Assembly: GCA_002221725.1 (NCBI GenBank)
Contig: NJFT01000260.1
Span: 1-54,160 of the forward strand
Length of the DNA: 54,160 bases
Source of the DNA: Scedosporium boydii
Lineage: Eukaryota; Ascomycota; Sordariomycetes; Microascales; Microascaceae
Direction of reading: 5' to 3'
Below, piece after piece: positions 34,680 to 48,045 of this stretch; within the stretch, counting starts at the first letter, position 1, and every line of letters starts with the position of its first letter. Under the pieces are notes generated by a model. The model worked only from the letters and a program-made list of their open reading frames with translations, ran no database searches and was not told the origin of the DNA. Both the position numbers and the translations under genes were made by a program.

Positions 34680-35914
34680 GTTGTCGGCATACTCCTGGAT
34701 GATGGGCCAGTGACACGATAAACTTCGTGCCCGGAGCTGTCCGCATCGCCGTCACCATCATAAGCACCATCAACCATGAGGGCTGGACATGTCCCAAGAT
34801 CCACCTCGGATAGTGGCAATCGTCTTGCGATTCAGCCTGAAGCTGGCTTCGGTCGTGGCCACGTACCGGCAGAGTTGGCGCGCTTTGAGGGGGTGAAACG
34901 ACGAGACACGGAATGGGTGAAAAGGGTCGTGAAGAGCGACTTGATGAGAGCCGTATCGAGCCGAGCATCGTAAACATCATCGAGTGTATTGCACATCACC
35001 AAGGTGGCAAGGCTCGCCTAAAGCCGGTCGTGGTTCTGCGTGTTCCGGATCTATGACACATCAGGGATTAGTGGAGTCTCGGACGGAAAACTGGACGGAG
35101 CCCCGAATGTGGGGAAGTGGGGAAGAGGAATTCGGTGGGCGATTTTCTCCGCTGGCGAGAAGGAAACTGTGAAGTAAATACTCTCTTGTGCGCCAACTCC
35201 CGAGGGCCGAAATAGAAAGGAACCGCACGAGAACCGCAACCTCACTCGAGGTCCCGCCGAGGTTCATAGAAAGGCGAAAGAGGGGGCAGTGGGGAAACAC
35301 AACGGAGGGAAGGGGAACAGGGGAACGGGGAAACGGGGGAGCACCGAAGGGAAGGGGTAGTGAAGATGGTCTCCAACTGCAAGAATCAAATGATACACCA
35401 CATAGAGCCCAAGCGGCAGTGTAAACACTTTTGCCAAAGAAGAATAGAAGTGCACGCCTTTCGGGCTTTTCCTATGTCGTTAACTCCTCTTTCCCTCAGG
35501 AGTCTCAAGGTTCCTCGAAGACGATGGAAATTGAGTATATCCTTCGGAAGAAGAGTAAGGGAGGGCAAGCAGAAGAGTTGGCAGAGGAGTTGGAGAGTTG
35601 GAACCGGATCTCGAAGCCGTTGTTGTTGTCTCACAATGGGCCCCGTTTAACCAATAAAATGTTCAATCGCATATTTAACCCTTTGGAGACATATATTCGC
35701 TTTCGCCGAATAATGACTAACACAACGCATCAACATTGGTACCCACTTATTCAATCCCAAGCCATGATTGGATTAGCAATTGCGGCACCAAATCCATCCT
35801 GAATTTCCATCCTATTAATACGCGAAGATCGGATTAAATTTGTGGCTCTTAAGTTGCCGATTTGTGCCAACTTAGGTCCTGACGCATAAACGGGAGCCTT
35901 GGATATCCAGAAGT

Positions 35915-35925
35915 GTACGAAGTAC
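35915..35925. repeat. Isolated 11-base near-palindrome
   Basis: GTACGAAGTAC, the full extended form of the dispersed motif; the same extended form is at 20868-20878 and, reversed, at 50524-50534. Confidence 0.85.
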
Positions 35926-38900
35926 TTGTCTCGGACTCTTGGTGAACCAGGATCGGCGGTTCCGGCGCTTAAATCGCGTGTGGAGGATGACTAATGACAC
36001 CATTAATACACTTCGCAAACGTCCCGGTTGCCTATCACTTCTCGACTCTAGGCAGAAGGCTGCTTTCCAGACCCGTAGCCGGTGGTTCTGGCGCTAACTA
36101 GGCTCTTTGGGACAACTCAGAACAGAAGAGTCTCGATAATTGATGTATGCAGAAAAGATACAAAAGGCCTCGGTCGGCTTCTTCGTCGTTCGCAAAGGGG
36201 GATCACTATCAGTCTTTGAGCTGCCCACACAACTAATGTTATTGTCTCAGGAGAAAAAAATTGTTACATGGTGGAGGGTCGAATGTGGAAAACATTGGTC
36301 GACACGGGCAGCTGGGATCCTCCGAGTGTTATTACTCCACCACCATTTCCACTTCCCGCCCCTCCTTCCGCTCTCATTCTGGTCATGCAGACACGTCTGT
36401 CCAAACTTGGCCCAGACCGGCGAAGTAGACCCTCCATACACTCTGGGCAAAGGTGACAGTCAGGATTGGTCCCCCAGGATGGGCTGATGATGTGAGCACG
36501 AAGCAAAGTTCTTCATCCCGCATTTCCGTTTTGGAATAACTGGTATGTGCACAACTCCCACTAGAATTCGAGGAAGTATTCACGTTTAAGTGCAGCCTTG
36601 GCTTCGGAGGTACCAGCCACCACCTTTCCAAATAAATTGGCCACACTTCATTGATACGTCGGTGGCATTGGGGTGCTACTTTGCAGGTCTTGGCCAGGTT
36701 AAATGTAAGACAAAACCAACAGAGCCGAAAGTGTAAATAAGGGGCCATACTAGATCGTGGAGGGCCTTGGACTGATATGGTCTGAAAAAGATTACCTACC
36801 GTCTGGGTTTGATAAGCGGGATAAAAGTGGATGAAGGGAGTGGAGGATTTGTACAACCGAGCCAGTTCCTGTGCACACCATCGCACTCTCTCCCCCTCCA
36901 AAAGGAGTGCAACCCTCTCTCGTACCTTGACACTACTGTACAATGACCCAAAGTAACAAGAAACTCAAGAGTACGAAGAGGGTCCTTGGCACCATGTCAG
37001 CTTCAACGCATGGACGAGAATTTGCAGAACAGATCCATTCCGCTATCAATATTGGTTCCCAGGGAGTGGCCCAGTCGTTTCGACACGATTAGGATCTTAG
37101 TTCTTACTCCGAGCGGGACCGTCCGTAGATAAAGCCGCTCCTCCCATGTACCAAAACTGGAATCTATCTAGGTCATGATTTCCAAGAAACCTCTCCAATC
37201 TATAAGCCCGAAGTTCTTCCTCTTCCGACCCCCATCCCCGACCCTCGTATATGTGGTCACTGCTATGATCACATGGGAGATTAGGACACGGCAAATATCT
37301 GCAAGGGACACACATGAAACTCACAGAGCGGTATTATTTGAATCCCTCGACCAAGTATCGGAGAAAGTGATGTCCCGTGTAGCACAGGGCATGTCGAACT
37401 CTGTTCAGTTGAGTCTTAGCCTGGTGGTGGCCGGAGATGGCAACGGATAATAGCCAGCAAATGCACATGGGAGACAAGTCCACACAATCGTGACGGGATG
37501 CTCTTCAAACACACTATGTGGACAGAAAGAATCTGTGGGAACACTCCAATACTTAAACAAGTTCTCAACGGACGATCTCTCATTTTCCAAGCCAGAATTA
37601 AATCCATACATGCAGCGGATTATCGTAACTATTCCCTGGCGCGTCGAAAAGCAATTCACTTCAACATTCTAGGGTATTGAGTGGCCTGAACGACCCTGTA
37701 AAGCCCCGAACCCTGGGTTGCTGACTGCGGGATCCATTTGGTGTAGCTAGCTTCGTATCGCGCGTGCTTCTTGTGTTCCATGGCTAGAACAAGCAAAATC
37801 ACATCAGGGGTCAGGGTTCTCTCTACCTGGTGACAGGTCCAAGCCCTTCGCCATGCCAAATATCCAGTAGTGCCTGGTTCCAGAATCGAGCCGTATTTGC
37901 CAACACATTGGCACAATGCGTGTCCAAGGCGTTAAGAGCTGCATCACTGGCTATCAGAAGTACAGGGACTTTTCACTGTAACTGGGGAGTGTATTGTAGG
38001 GAAATAAAAATCAAGTTGGAGGGGGGGTATGAATTGAGGGCCTCAAATTCATTCTAGTTTGTGGGAGGGTTTGTCGTGGATTCCTCTCACCCCACCCCCT
38101 GATGCCCCTGAAAAGAAGCCAGGAAACATAGGGGTGTTCAGGACGAGAGCCTGGCGAGGAATAGGAAATACCTGAGAGAAGAGTGGATGCTCCCGCATCA
38201 CGCCCCGCTTTCTTTTCGAGTTTCCTGCCCTGTGAGGGTGTCTGAATCAATTACCAGAACGGAACTCACCTCTTTGTAGTTAGGGAGGTTGTTGTTGTCC
38301 ACGAGAAGGGTGTAGGGCGGTCTGGAATCAGGAAGAAGCAATAACGGGATGGGTCTGCTATTCAGCAAGTACTGTTCATCACATTTCCATGCTCCCACGC
38401 CCTCCCAGAATCTGGCGGGACCACAGCAGGCTCGAAATTAAGGGTGAATGATCACTTAGCCTCCCTGGAAGGTTCTCGTAGCACAATCGATTTTCCAGAT
38501 TAGGTATGTAAGTGTGTACAACATCTATTTAGTGCGATGTCTGTGCCTCCAACTTGGCTGACTGCAGAGTTACCGGGTCGCATCACGAAGTACAATGGAC
38601 ATGGCTGGGACCTTCCAGACCATCTCCACGACTACCAGCTTGCCGATCTTTGCTTATCAGACCATCTTTTCCCGTGGAGGGACGAGGCCTTGCGTGGAAG
38701 TTCATTTGAAGCTCATCCGCCCTAGTTTCGGGAGGATGAGACGGCAAAACAGCCTGGGCCGTTTGCTCTTCACCGCCGAACGCCAGGCGTATCCTCCGCA
38801 AGGTGTACAGCTGGCTGCTTGGCACCAGGGAGCAGCACTGTACTCTTAGGTATCATTTAGTAGAGTTACGGTGCCAGACCAGCGACACGTGGGGGGAGAG

Positions 38901-41900
38901 ATCGGACCTCTTGCAGCCAACCTAACTTCGTACATTATCCTAGTGGTGTCGGGAATTGACAAATACCCCCATGACCGTGGAGATTAACGCGGGAAGAGAG
39001 GGCGTGTGCAGAGAGACTGGATTATTTCCATGAGAGCCTTCCGCCCCGGGACTACTGCTGCAAGAGCTGTTGCCCCTTTCCCTATTTCGTCCGCCCTTCA
39101 AGCTCTGCCACGACTTTACCGCCTTGCCATCATCCTGGCCGTACTCGGGAGGCTTTGAGACTAAGCTGCGACATGCCACGACTCTTGTATACTTCTTGAT
39201 CCTTGAAGCGGAGTGCGTGCTGCCGGAAAATGATCCGGATTCCCCCAGCGCCAACTAGTCTACGACCCACTAGTTGTCTGTACTCAGATTGTACACACCG
39301 AGGCTAACCTCAATGGAACGGAGTAAATGTTGACCGACTGGGAGGGGTTGAGTAACATTGGGCACGCTAGATCCTAGTGGCAAAACTCAGAACAAAGAGG
39401 TGAATCGGGGGGGAGACATTAGTTCGGCCCGGCGGTGTCCTGAGCACATACCATACTCGGTTTGTTCTCATGGCTTTACGAAGCCGAATACTAGCCAAGT
39501 AGACTTTACGCTTAACGAGGCGCGTGGATCGGTGAAGGTCTTTCCAAAATTGGACCCAAAAGATGTCCCTGTAGGTCCGCTTGTGTGTGGATAGAGAGGA
39601 GAATCACAGTCCATGTTCATGATGTGATGTTCCAAAAGCTCCTCAGGAGCCCGAGCCAAATGTGATACACCACGAAGGACTGCCAATCCCTGAATAGGTT
39701 ATGTCGATTCACGAAACAGGTTTAGGGGTCACGGGTGTAAACTTCAAAAGTTGGGAAACTTTTTCGGTCAACTGAGGCGATTCCACTCACCGAAACTGGC
39801 AGCAAGTCGGTCTTTCATTACCTGGTTCGTACCATGTTAGAATTAATTTTGCCCTGTAATTGAATTAACTATCTTGTTGATAACTACATGTCGGCCGGTG
39901 GCCAGGGAGAGTCAGAAGATGGAACCAGTGAAGAAAAGAAGCGAAATAAACGTGCCTCGTCTTCTCTTTTCCAACCAGTCGCCAGTGTACCGAGTAAACA
40001 TAAGACCAAATAAGCATCACGACCGATGGGCTGGATTGAAATTCCGGCGTCAACGTATCGACATCAGTATTTACGACGTTACAGTCGGATGGGTTCGATT
40101 CACGCCAATGCAGCCTGGATTTGGCGCGATGACGAAACGAGGAAGAGTTCTCCAAATAGCTATCACTGCAAATAACAATGGGAATAAAAGAACAAAAGAA
40201 AAGGATTTCAAAGTAGTAAAATTGCCACCACCGCTGCTTAGCATTACGGCCTGAAATGGTTTGGGACGGAGGAGGGGCGGGAACCACTAGTCCATGCGGC
40301 TCGTTGAATTCGCGACGTTTATTTCGTCAGACTGGCCGTAATGAAAAGCAAAGAAAGGCAAAAGGTAGGGAGCGAAGAAGATGTGAGGGAGGGCACAATG
40401 GAAAGGCGGAAGGGGCCAAGGAAACAAGCCCCGATCGCGAGTCAAGTCAGGCACGCAGAGCCCTCTACCCAAAGTTGAGTCAGACCAGAGAAACCAACGC
40501 GTTATGGAGACGTGGCGAAGTGCGCCAAAGCTTCAGGTGATATGAGTCGCGTTCGACGGTGTTTTGAGAACGTCGACGGAGGTCGAGTAGACGACATGGC
40601 CCAACCAGGGGCACGCGTTGACGTCGGTGTATCTTGCTCATCCAGCTCTCGAGCCGGATGTCCAATCGGGCGAGAATCACGAGGCATCCCCACAGGTCAC
40701 CACTCAGGCGGGGCGTTGTGAAGGACGCGTAGTGGTAAAGAAACAGAGGCAAAGGAGCGGAGAGTTGATGTTTTCCTCGATTCTATTTCCGCCGCGTGAC
40801 TCCAGCGGGTCTGGGGACGTTCCTTTTGGGAAGAAGGGTATTCTACGGATCGTACGGGATACGGTGGAATCGAGAGGGAAGAACGAGGGCATGTGGACGT
40901 AGAGTTAGAGATCTCTGACCGGTATCGATGGCATCTATCGGCGGCGTCGGAGGGATCGGGAGGGTCGCTTGTCGCGGCGGCATTCCTCACGCTTCGCATC
41001 GCCGAATCTAATCGTATTGCATCGTAGTCGTTGCGAAATGCTCCTCTCGCCTACTCCTCGTTAGTCCAGGAGGTGATTGTGTGAATTCCTCAACGACTGA
41101 GGGGAATCTAGTTGACAAGGGATCTGGGCGGGTTCTCGGAGAGCAGCATAACATAGAAGCCTCTACCGGAGAGGACGGCCCAATAGGTTGCGTGCCGGCT
41201 TCTGGACGATATTCGGTAGAAACGGTCTCTGTGAATGGCACATCTCTTCAAGGCACCCAGAACTGGAAATCAGAGGCGAAAAAGCAAGGAGAAAATGTTC
41301 CACCCTGCTTGCATCGGCCACGATGAAGCAGTGTCGATCCAGGGACGAATTCAGGTGATGTTTTGATAGCGCCAGAATCATGCATCCATTTCCAAACTTG
41401 TCGGAAATGTACGAAGTAATGCACGAGGGCTACGGGAGATATGTTAGGGATGCCCCCCTGGGAATCGACGGGCAGCGGTGAGGCGAAGCAAAGGTCTACA
41501 AGTGCACTGCCGCCTGTACACCATCTTTCGAAAGCGTACTTCCAATGAAAATATATGTAGAATAAACTGGGAGACGCATTTGGGGGGTCACTGAGCATGG
41601 GCAGCAGTTCCAGGGCAGTGAATTCTATCCACTAGTACGAAAGAGGCGACTGGAGGTAAACCCGGTGTGAAGCAAAACGCCCCCTGATATCTCCATCATC
41701 GAATGAAAACGCTAGCAGGCGTACACAAGGCTAGTTATGGAGGCCCCGAGCGGACTATTGAAGTTTGGACCCGCTCTGCACTGGTGGCGCCGCCGACTCA
41801 GAGGACGACGACGAACTAAATCCTCAACCGTACTTACATTCCGCCATCCCTGGTCAGATCGTAGTCTTGTGCTAAGTTCAAGCTCACCAGCCAAGATCCA

Positions 41901-42044
41901 CGAGTACTGGAAGTCAATGGAAAGTACTTTATCTCGAGGATGCCTTCAAGCGCAAGCCAGTGGCCAATGATACCAGGTCCGGGGGGTAGAGTTAGGCACA
42001 TGTAGCTACTAATGAGAGAAAGATGAAAGTTGTTGGGAACGACG

Positions 42045-42077
42045 GAGAGCGAGAGGGCGAGAGGGCGAGAGAGCGAG
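42045..42077 (+). repeat. Short GCGAGAGG-type tandem repeat
   Basis: Purine-rich imperfect tandem units of about 8 bases (GAGAGC, GAGAGGGC, GAGAGGGC, GAGAGAGC). Confidence 0.8.
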
Positions 42078-43617
42078 TAGATTAGTACCTATACATCTTC
42101 AGAACCAAAGCGTCAGGACCGTCCTCACACTGAGAAGTACACTACGCACTCGCACCGGCTTCCTCCCATAGCGGGGGCTGTTTATTCGTACCCCCTGAAT
42201 GGACAGGACACCGAGGAGCCAGTGGCTCCGCGTAACATCGAAGAGACCCCCCACTCGGGTCGCCATGAGCTTCTTTCAAAAACGAAGAATAGATCGACAA
42301 GTCCATTCAACCCGTTATTCCAGATGAAACATGTGGGCCACCTTCTTAGCACCTCCATAATCAAGCAATAATAACAGCGCGGCAAAGTTTACTCCTGGGA
42401 GAAGACAGCTTGGGAGATTGGCCTAACATTCTGGTAAATGGCATTGAGGCAAAGAGAGGCGCGTACTCATGCAATCAATGTTTACCTTCCAAATTCGCCC
42501 ACCCCCCCTTAACAGACGCGCTCGCGACAGCGTGGCCAGCATACTGCATCGGTTGATCAATTTGCACAGTTGCGCAGTCAAGCGCTCGCTGATGGCTTGG
42601 CTCACCTTGGTCATGCCGTCTCTTCCTCGAAGGGAAACGTGTAAATATAACACAACCTACCGACAGCATTAACAAAAGACGGTCTTTCCCCTCTCCAGGT
42701 AATTCCAACTCACGCCCATCGTCTTGAATTTCGTTTCGTCTCGGTGAAAGCTTTTGTGGCCCTGTTGACAGGACGCAACATACGGAACCCCCCACCGGCC
42801 GTTGCAGAGATTCGAGTCTATGATGGAATCATACGAGGCCGAGGTCGATGACTCAAACCGGTTAGGCAGAGGCGGGAAGCTCGAGACCCGCTGCAAGGCG
42901 CCAAAAGAAGATCTACAACACGAAGGAGATTACGGTTCATATCCCCTTGTCTGATCCTTTTGGGATGAAAGCTCAGATCTTCTTCTCCTCTGCAATGTAA
43001 CATAGTAGGCTAGGGTCAGGGGTTTCAATCATTATTACCCTACCCCCTCCCTCCAAAATGAATTCGCCCTGTTTTTGATCGAGGGCTCGTCGTTGTAGGC
43101 TTGTATTGGTAGACGTCTAGAATCTTCCAAAGTACTTCATGCATTCAATGCTTCTACTCCATGCAGAGCTCCTGCTTGCTGATATTGTGTGGTGCGCAGC
43201 GTCCGAGATCCCATTGAGGTATTGAGAGTACTTGTACATATCTCGGCAGACTTAAAACACTTCGAAGCTGCTAGCTAACGATGCAGAATTGGCACCCTTG
43301 CGCTTTTGCGGGAACTGGGCAAAGGGAATAAAAGGTAATGTAATGTGAAGTATATATATGGTACATGTGCAGCTGCCTTGTACGTTCCTAGTTGGGAAGA
43401 GGAGACTTCAGAAATCCGCGCTCTCCAACCTTATACGAGGTATCAATTGAGTTTGTTGCTCCTCTGTTACGCATGTCAAATCAGCGGGTAACAGGGGGGC
43501 CGACAAGGGATCGATGTAAGCCGTGCCGTCTAAAGCGGAGGCCAGGACGCCATCGACCCGAGACGATCATCACCACGGCTTTCGATCTTTGAACTCGACT
43601 CCAACTAGACTCCTTGA

Positions 43618-43758
43618 TCCTTTTTGTTTTCTTTTTCTCCTTTTTTATTTTTACTTTTTTTTTCTTCTTTGTAATTTCTTCCCTCTCTTCCCATTCTTTC
43701 CCATCCCTTTCTTTTCTTTTTCCTTTTTGGGGGGGTTGGGAGAAGGGGGGGGGGGGGT
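43618..43758 (+). repeat. Polypyrimidine tract followed by G runs
   Basis: More than 100 bases of almost only T and C, then two runs of G separated by TTGGGAGAA. Low complexity; possible triplex or quadruplex-forming DNA but no function is shown. Confidence 0.9.
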
Positions 43759-45548
43759 TCTGACAGGTAAATGATAATTCACGGAGCCGGTACCCAGGGT
43801 ATCCCCAGCCAGGCCGTATTGGCGCCCACCATTGGTGAGCAAGTACTCAGCACATCAGCCCTGTTTAACTGCCCCAAAATTTCCGTCAATTATAACAGCT
43901 CATATTTTCTCTGGTAAAGGAAACCAAAGCACTTTCAACCCCAGTAATTACGGACGCGACGAGTAGTGGGCTGGACCGCAGGCATCAAATGGCTATTTTT
44001 TTGCCGCCGTTTGCCAGGCTCCTCAGTAGCAACGAGACACTGCACGCAGGGAAAAGAAATAAAATAAAAAATAAAAATAACAATAAGAAAGTCAATCAGC
44101 CACACAGGTTAGGCTGATTTCTCACTCCGTCCCAACCATGTGGACGTGTTTCCGCCGATTGAGTCTCAACCGATTCTGAAAAAATCATTTTGCCTGTGGT
44201 TATTCACCGATACCCTGGTGCTTTATCTTGGAAATGGGATTGGGGAGAAATCCTGGCGCTCTCGTGGACTTGTACAATGCAGGTTCCGACCAGTGACCAA
44301 ATGTGACCGCTGGCAGGTACGAGCCTTGGCAGAGAGAATCTCGACCCGAGAGGATGAGCAATTACTCCAACGCAATGACTCCAGGATTAACAGAACATCG
44401 AAATCTCAGAAATTGGCTCATTAATTGGTTAAATCTTTGGTTTGTGTCCCTGACCCCGCCATCTTTACAATTGGTATGTGTATTTTTTTTTTTTTTCCCT
44501 TCCCCCTCGTCCTTGCTTTGGCTAACGGTTGCTCAGCCCCATGCTTACTTATTCGTCGTGGCACAGTCGTGGCGCAGGTCTCGTCGAAACACCTTGACTC
44601 TCCAGATCGATGCTGTCCTCAGCTTCTGAGCTGTCCTCCTCTCCCCTATTCTTGAGATATAGGCTATATATGATCATATCTTCGGTTCTCGTCCCAAGAA
44701 ACAGGTTCAATCTTAAAATCGCCTCCTCTGGCTCTTCTGTGGTGGCCGCCGATGTGGTGACGCGCTCATCAGCTTGCCCCGAGGTTTGGCTACGAAAGAA
44801 AATCATGTCAGGTCATGGGATAACTGAGGGTTTGTCTTGTCGAAGACCAGTTTGGTTCTAGACTTACGAGGACGAAGATCCCCTTGTTGCATCGACCGAC
44901 CAAGAATCCGAATGAGTTCTCTCAGAGCACGATGTGCCCGGAGTAGTTGGGGTTCTCGTCTCAGATGCTTGGTCATAATACATCATGGAGAGGGACGTAT
45001 ATCTGCTGATGTAGGAGTGTTTGTCGGCTGAAGGGACAACTTATGGTTTACAGTCTTTAAATGAGATAGAAAGAGAGAAAGAGGGATATGGTGATGACGA
45101 TAAACAGTAGCTTTTTATACATATTTCTCTTCTCCTTTCCCTAGCCTGAAGCTCCACGAAAGCTAGCTTTCGCGATACGGCATCGTATGTAGTACCCCAA
45201 CAACCCCTGGCTATAGCTATTTGCCTCACGACTACGGAGGTACGCCAATGCAGATCTTTCTGTCTGCCGAACAGCCTGTGTAGTTGACTTCTCTTTGCAA
45301 GATAGTCCAGCCAATCAAGGAGTATCGGAGTGCAGTAGATGCAATGGCGGAAGGTCCCCGGGCGGGCAAGGGAGGGGGGCGTCGAGGGAAGGTTGAAGGG
45401 CGCGGAAGGCGGGGCCGCCTCGGGGAACTAGGCCGAAGAAACCTAGTCATCCTCGCGTCCCTTGCGTTGAGACTACGCAAGTTGAGGCACAACGTCGTCT
45501 TTGACTGGCCAAGATTGTCCACATGCAATCGTTGATTCACTCCCTTAA

Positions 45549-45574
45549 GGGACATGTCAACGGTGACATGTCCC
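45549..45574. repeat. Perfect 11-base inverted repeat with 4-base spacer
   Basis: Arm GGGACATGTCA (45549-45559), spacer ACGG, arm TGACATGTCCC (45564-45574). Each arm contains the palindrome GACATGTC, so the site is a doubled dyad. No T run follows and no gene flanks it closely, so a terminator is unlikely. Confidence 0.9.
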
Positions 45575-46208
45575 AGACGGGCGTCTGTGCTCACAACAAA
45601 CATGATTTTTTGGCCCCCGTCGACGCAGGACCAGGGTAGGGTCTTGGAACGGGAAGCGGGGTGGGCCAGCCCGCTTTGTCGCGCACGACCTGTTCAAGGG
45701 CCTTATCAGGAAGTCGATGATATTGGCCCTGACGGACAGCTGATCTCAGGAAGACTAAAACCAAACTCACAGAGCTTTTCGAGCGTGGCTCCAAGAAAAC
45801 CTCCCATACCCAGGAAAACCCCTCGTATACGATGCCAAAAGAGGATTGCATGATCAGGGTTGACGGGGGTCCATCGTCAGTCGTACTGCACCAGGCCGGA
45901 TAGAGCTAGCGAAAAGTCGGAGCAGGATCATCTTTTATTCCATTTTTGTCGATCTGACAAGGGGGTCAATCTGACGGCTCTGAGGAAGTGAGCCAGATGT
46001 GGAGTATGGGGAGGCTGGGGTGGCACGGGAGTGTCGGTGTCTCACCTTGCCCTTGAATGGCATATCGTGAACATATCAAGCTGGCAGCAGATGATTATTT
46101 TTCCATGATAGGAAACCACCGATCAATAAGGGCAAGGATATCCGCGGTAATGCAGTCATATTGTGCGAGAGAAGCCGTAGGTGCTTACTCCGGGGGTTGC
46201 GCGAATTG

Positions 46209-46268
46209 AAAAAAAAAGAGAAAAAATTAAATAAATAAAAGAAATAAAAGACATCGGGGAAAAAAAAG
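46209..46268 (+). repeat. A-rich low-complexity tract
   Basis: Mostly A with scattered G and T, forming AAATAAATAAAAG-like units. A similar tract is at about 44051-44090. Confidence 0.85.
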
Positions 46269-47267
46269 ACCGCACTATTGTCGCTTTTTTTTCAATATTG
46301 ATTGGATGTTAGCTGCGCCTTTCCAACCGAAGGCCCAGGTTGTGCTGCGGCGGGCGGAGGATTTCTCGAAAGGATGACAAGGCATTATTCCATTTCGGAG
46401 CAAGGTCATCGTGATGTCTCACCGGGTTTTAAGTATTTCGTGCTCTGTTATTAGATGGCTGGCTCAGGGTATCCTGCGGCAGGCCAACCATTAATACAAA
46501 GTACATTGAGGTACTCGAGTTGTGTGCAGCGCCCTGTAGCGAATACAGTGGATTCCGGGGGGCAATAGAGCCTCCTGAAGTAGAACATTAAAGTTTGCAA
46601 AATCGGGGAGCTCTCAATGGCACAATTTGGTGATTCTCGGTCTGGTTCTCTGGATTGATGTTTCATGGGAGCTGAGGTTGCGTGATGCGCTTAGCGCCTA
46701 TGCCGCAGTGTCGGGGCATTCGGGCTCACAACTCTGAAGCCACGTAGGCATTTCGTCGGTGATTGAAAATAAGATAAGTCGTGTTGCGACTTTGGGGGTA
46801 ATTTCGTATGGGAGTCAATCCGAGGCTCAGTTGGTTTGCAACATGGCCTTGCCTTCGAGAGACTTAAGAGCTAATTGGCCAGCTCTTCAGGCTCTGTGAT
46901 GTGCTTGACTGAGGTTGCCGGGCAATTGGTGGCCTGGGGACTTGGAATTTTGAATTTTCAAGCTCCTTTTCCCCTCGAAATTCCATGCTAGTTGATGGTG
47001 TGGGCAGCCTAGACCGTATTTCATTTGTGTTGTCGGTGCCGTTGTTGTTCTAATGGATTATCAAGTCCGCCTCGTTTTCAAAGTCTTGAGCTCGCGGACC
47101 ATCACGCATGTCCCCATCGGCTCGCCTCCTTCTTGTTTTCCATCTTCTTTCCTCTCCCAGTCAGCGCCAGGCCATCATGGGCCATTCAACTTTAATCGAT
47201 TTTTCCGTCTCCGGCTCCCGATTTCATCCAACGTGGCCCATGGCGGCGGAAGCTCTCCAGTCCAGCC

Positions 47268-47274
47268 TATAAAG
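47268..47274 (+). promoter_or_regulatory. TATA box candidate for the xylanase gene
   Basis: TATAAAG followed by a strongly CT-rich stretch (47390-47480) is typical of fungal core promoters. It is about 770 bases before the ATG at 48046, so it would imply a long leader or a leader intron. Confidence 0.35.
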
Positions 47275-48045
47275 GGATAAAAATACGCCGCTGTGTTTAC
47301 CCGGAGCCCCTCTCCTCTCATCGAAACGGGTTTCGAGAGAAATCTAGGATGCTAATTTAGAGGCATAGTTCTCGCTTGACGGTTGTAATCAACCCTTCCT
47401 CTCCGGGCTCTTCAGCGTTCTCCCTCGATCCGAATTATCCTTCCTCGCCTACCCCCTTCCTCGATCGTCCTCCCCGTCTTGACCGACCGAGAACGGTTTA
47501 GTGAACGGCGGCATCCCCTTCGATATTGCTCATTAATCCAAGTCCTCGTGGACCCGAAGAAGCGTCGAATATTGCCGTCCGCCTGGCTCTTGGAGATTGC
47601 TCCGCAGGGGCGTGGCCCAGTACCCGCTTCCCGGGTCTTCTTCGCCGCCGCAAGTCATCTCGACCCCGTCCCCTCACCCCCCTTTTCGAGTGCGGAGAAA
47701 TGGAAGCTCTTTACGGTTCTGCGAGAGACCCTCTCTTGACAGGCGGGATTGAGATTGGGATTAAGGTACAGAGTGGAGACGTTCTCCATCACCGGGTCAA
47801 GTCGAAGAGGATGAATTATCCTCAAATCCTTGGCTCGCTGGCGTGGCCCATCCATCTCTTCATCCGGCTCCCGTGATAAAAGAGGGCCCTTCAGCCGCAG
47901 TTGAGCTTTCGTCCGAGATCACAGTCCTCCTTCTGTACCTCCAACCTCACGCGTGCTTGCTTCCTTCGTCGTGTCTTCTTCCACATCGGAGGCTCTTTGA
48001 TCTCGTCCGTCATACTTTGAGACGACCCTTTCGCGTTTGATCGAT

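Larger units (their letters stand above)
34680..47267. other. About 12.6 kb without a supportable gene
   Basis: Only short, overlapping frames are found on both strands. The longest (36383-36943, minus, 186 codons) is about what chance allows in a window of this size and matches nothing I know. Minus frames at 42423-42896 (SQAISERLTAQLCKLINRC) and 41248-41598 have weak coding character but no splice model. It contains motif copies at 35916 and 41410, G/A-rich purine stretches (35270-35350), simple repeats, polypyrimidine and A-rich tracts, and a perfect inverted repeat at 45549-45574. It may be decayed sequence, non-coding transcription units, or genes of unknown family. Confidence 0.5.

Noticed and set aside
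36383..36943. 186-codon minus-strand open frame
   Set aside because: Length is about what chance gives in 54 kb over six frames. No motif, no clear splice context and unnatural composition.
40085..40110. GGTTCGATTC, resembling a tRNA T-loop
   Set aside because: No pairing T stem, no acceptor stem and no A/B box spacing around it; chance match.
45549..45574. Intrinsic terminator
   Set aside because: No T run, fungal nuclear context and no adjacent gene; kept only as an inverted repeat.
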